A stretch of DNA of 43,435 nucleotides from Acanthamoeba castellanii str. Neff (lineage: Eukaryota; Discosea; Longamoebia; Acanthamoebidae). Location: the NCBI RefSeq assembly GCF_000313135.1, contig NW_004457380.1, forward strand, positions 643,093 to 686,527, given 5' to 3'. The notes beneath the pieces are model-generated. The model was not told where the DNA came from. It did no database searches and saw only the letters and a list, made by a program, of their open reading frames with translations. Positions 43,022-43,435 of the stretch are shown here, one piece after another. The position numbers were made by a program, and so were the translations under genes. Position 1 is the first letter of the stretch. Every line of letters starts with the position of its first letter.

Positions 43022-43256
43022 TCTCTTGGGTGAATGTTCGATTTCTTGTTGCCCTTTCTTTTGCCTGTTTTTTGGCTTTTTCAACTGAAGTATTCGTGGT
43101 ATGTCTCAAAATACCAATAAATTCCAAGCCTGGGCGAACAGGGAGGGAAAGAGAAAAGTTGTGTGTATTTACACTCTTCATTATGAAAGCAATGCTCCAA
43201 GCACAAGGCCAGCTCTCTGGCCATCACTCCCCCATTCGCTCCTCTGTTTGCTTTGT

Positions 43257-43435
43257 TTACAGTCGGTAGGGGTCGTTGCCCAGGGCGTCCTGCCAGAGTC
43301 CGTTGAAGTGCTCGTGGATGGCGTCGGTCACCTGTGACGTCTTCTTGGCGGCGATCTTGACCATCACGCCCACCATGTCGCCGGACGAGGCGTGGCCTGA
43401 TGATGACGAAGAAGCAGCGTCGAGTGGCTTCCTGT
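43257..43435 (-). CDS. C-terminal part of an unidentified protein (cut by window end)
   Basis: The last visible exon has a frame ending GLWQDALGNDPYRL then TAA at 43257. Upstream it reads MVGVMVKIAAKKTSQVTDAI and then a Ser-rich stretch (AASSSSSGHASSGD). GC-rich codon use agrees with a real exon. No family was recognised from this fragment; the rest lies beyond the window. Confidence 0.5.
   Translation of the reverse strand, partial: RKPLDAASSSSSGHASSGDMVGVMVKIAAKKTSQVTDAIHEHFNGLWQDALGNDPYRL

Overview
The window looks like nuclear DNA of an Acanthamoeba-type amoeba (inference). Exons are GC-rich, genes are compact, and most are broken by many introns of roughly 60-150 bp whose donors often read GTACG. 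Those introns are filled with CACACG/GTGTC-type simple repeats. The first gene is a CARMIL homologue, the protein family first found in Acanthamoeba as the myosin-I SH3 ligand Acan125. A run of Ns (20333-20935) marks an assembly gap. No CRISPR array, rRNA, confident tRNA, bacterial operon or intact transposase gene was seen.

Left part (1-19.5 kb): CARMIL on the + strand; then on the - strand a 76-residue divergent ubiquitin-like protein and a GH20 beta-hexosaminidase-like enzyme; a mitochondrial-type thioredoxin (+), divergent from the GH20 gene; and an endosulfine/ARPP-19/Igo-type PP2A inhibitor (-). An island of about 2.2 kb (roughly 11.8-14.0 kb) follows. It is AT-richer than the rest, has no convincing gene and is loaded with inverted repeats. 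After it come a small unknown ORF (+), oligoribonuclease (-) and RNA polymerase subunit RPB11 (+) sharing a 116-bp promoter, a prostaglandin-E-synthase-2-like protein (-) and a probable complex I B12 subunit (+).

Middle part (19.9-35.2 kb), all on the - strand: Rab21 interrupted by the gap, a long leucine-rich-repeat protein of the RNI/AMN1 type with a large acidic insertion, a WD40-like protein, eIF3 subunit a, and the transcription elongation factor PAF1 with a 13-nt microexon.

Right part (35.3-43.4 kb): a secreted type-B carboxylesterase (-), a second AT-rich segment with a 34-bp inverted repeat, then a run of mitochondrial genes: a bL35m-like ribosomal protein (+), an NDP kinase with an N-terminal targeting region (-), ribosomal protein bL9m (-) and complex I LYR subunit NDUFA6 (-). 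The window ends inside an unidentified - strand gene.

The genes do not form one pathway; this is a typical gene-dense protist segment. The loose theme is mitochondrial function (thioredoxin, oligoribonuclease, NDUFB3-like, NDUFA6, bL35m, bL9m, NDPK). Exon models come from reading conservation and splice dinucleotides by eye. Phases add up for RPB11, oligoribonuclease, PAF1, NDPK, the esterase, endosulfine and the PGES2-like gene. Frame breaks seen in the GH20, PGES2-like and eIF3a genes may be assembly indels.
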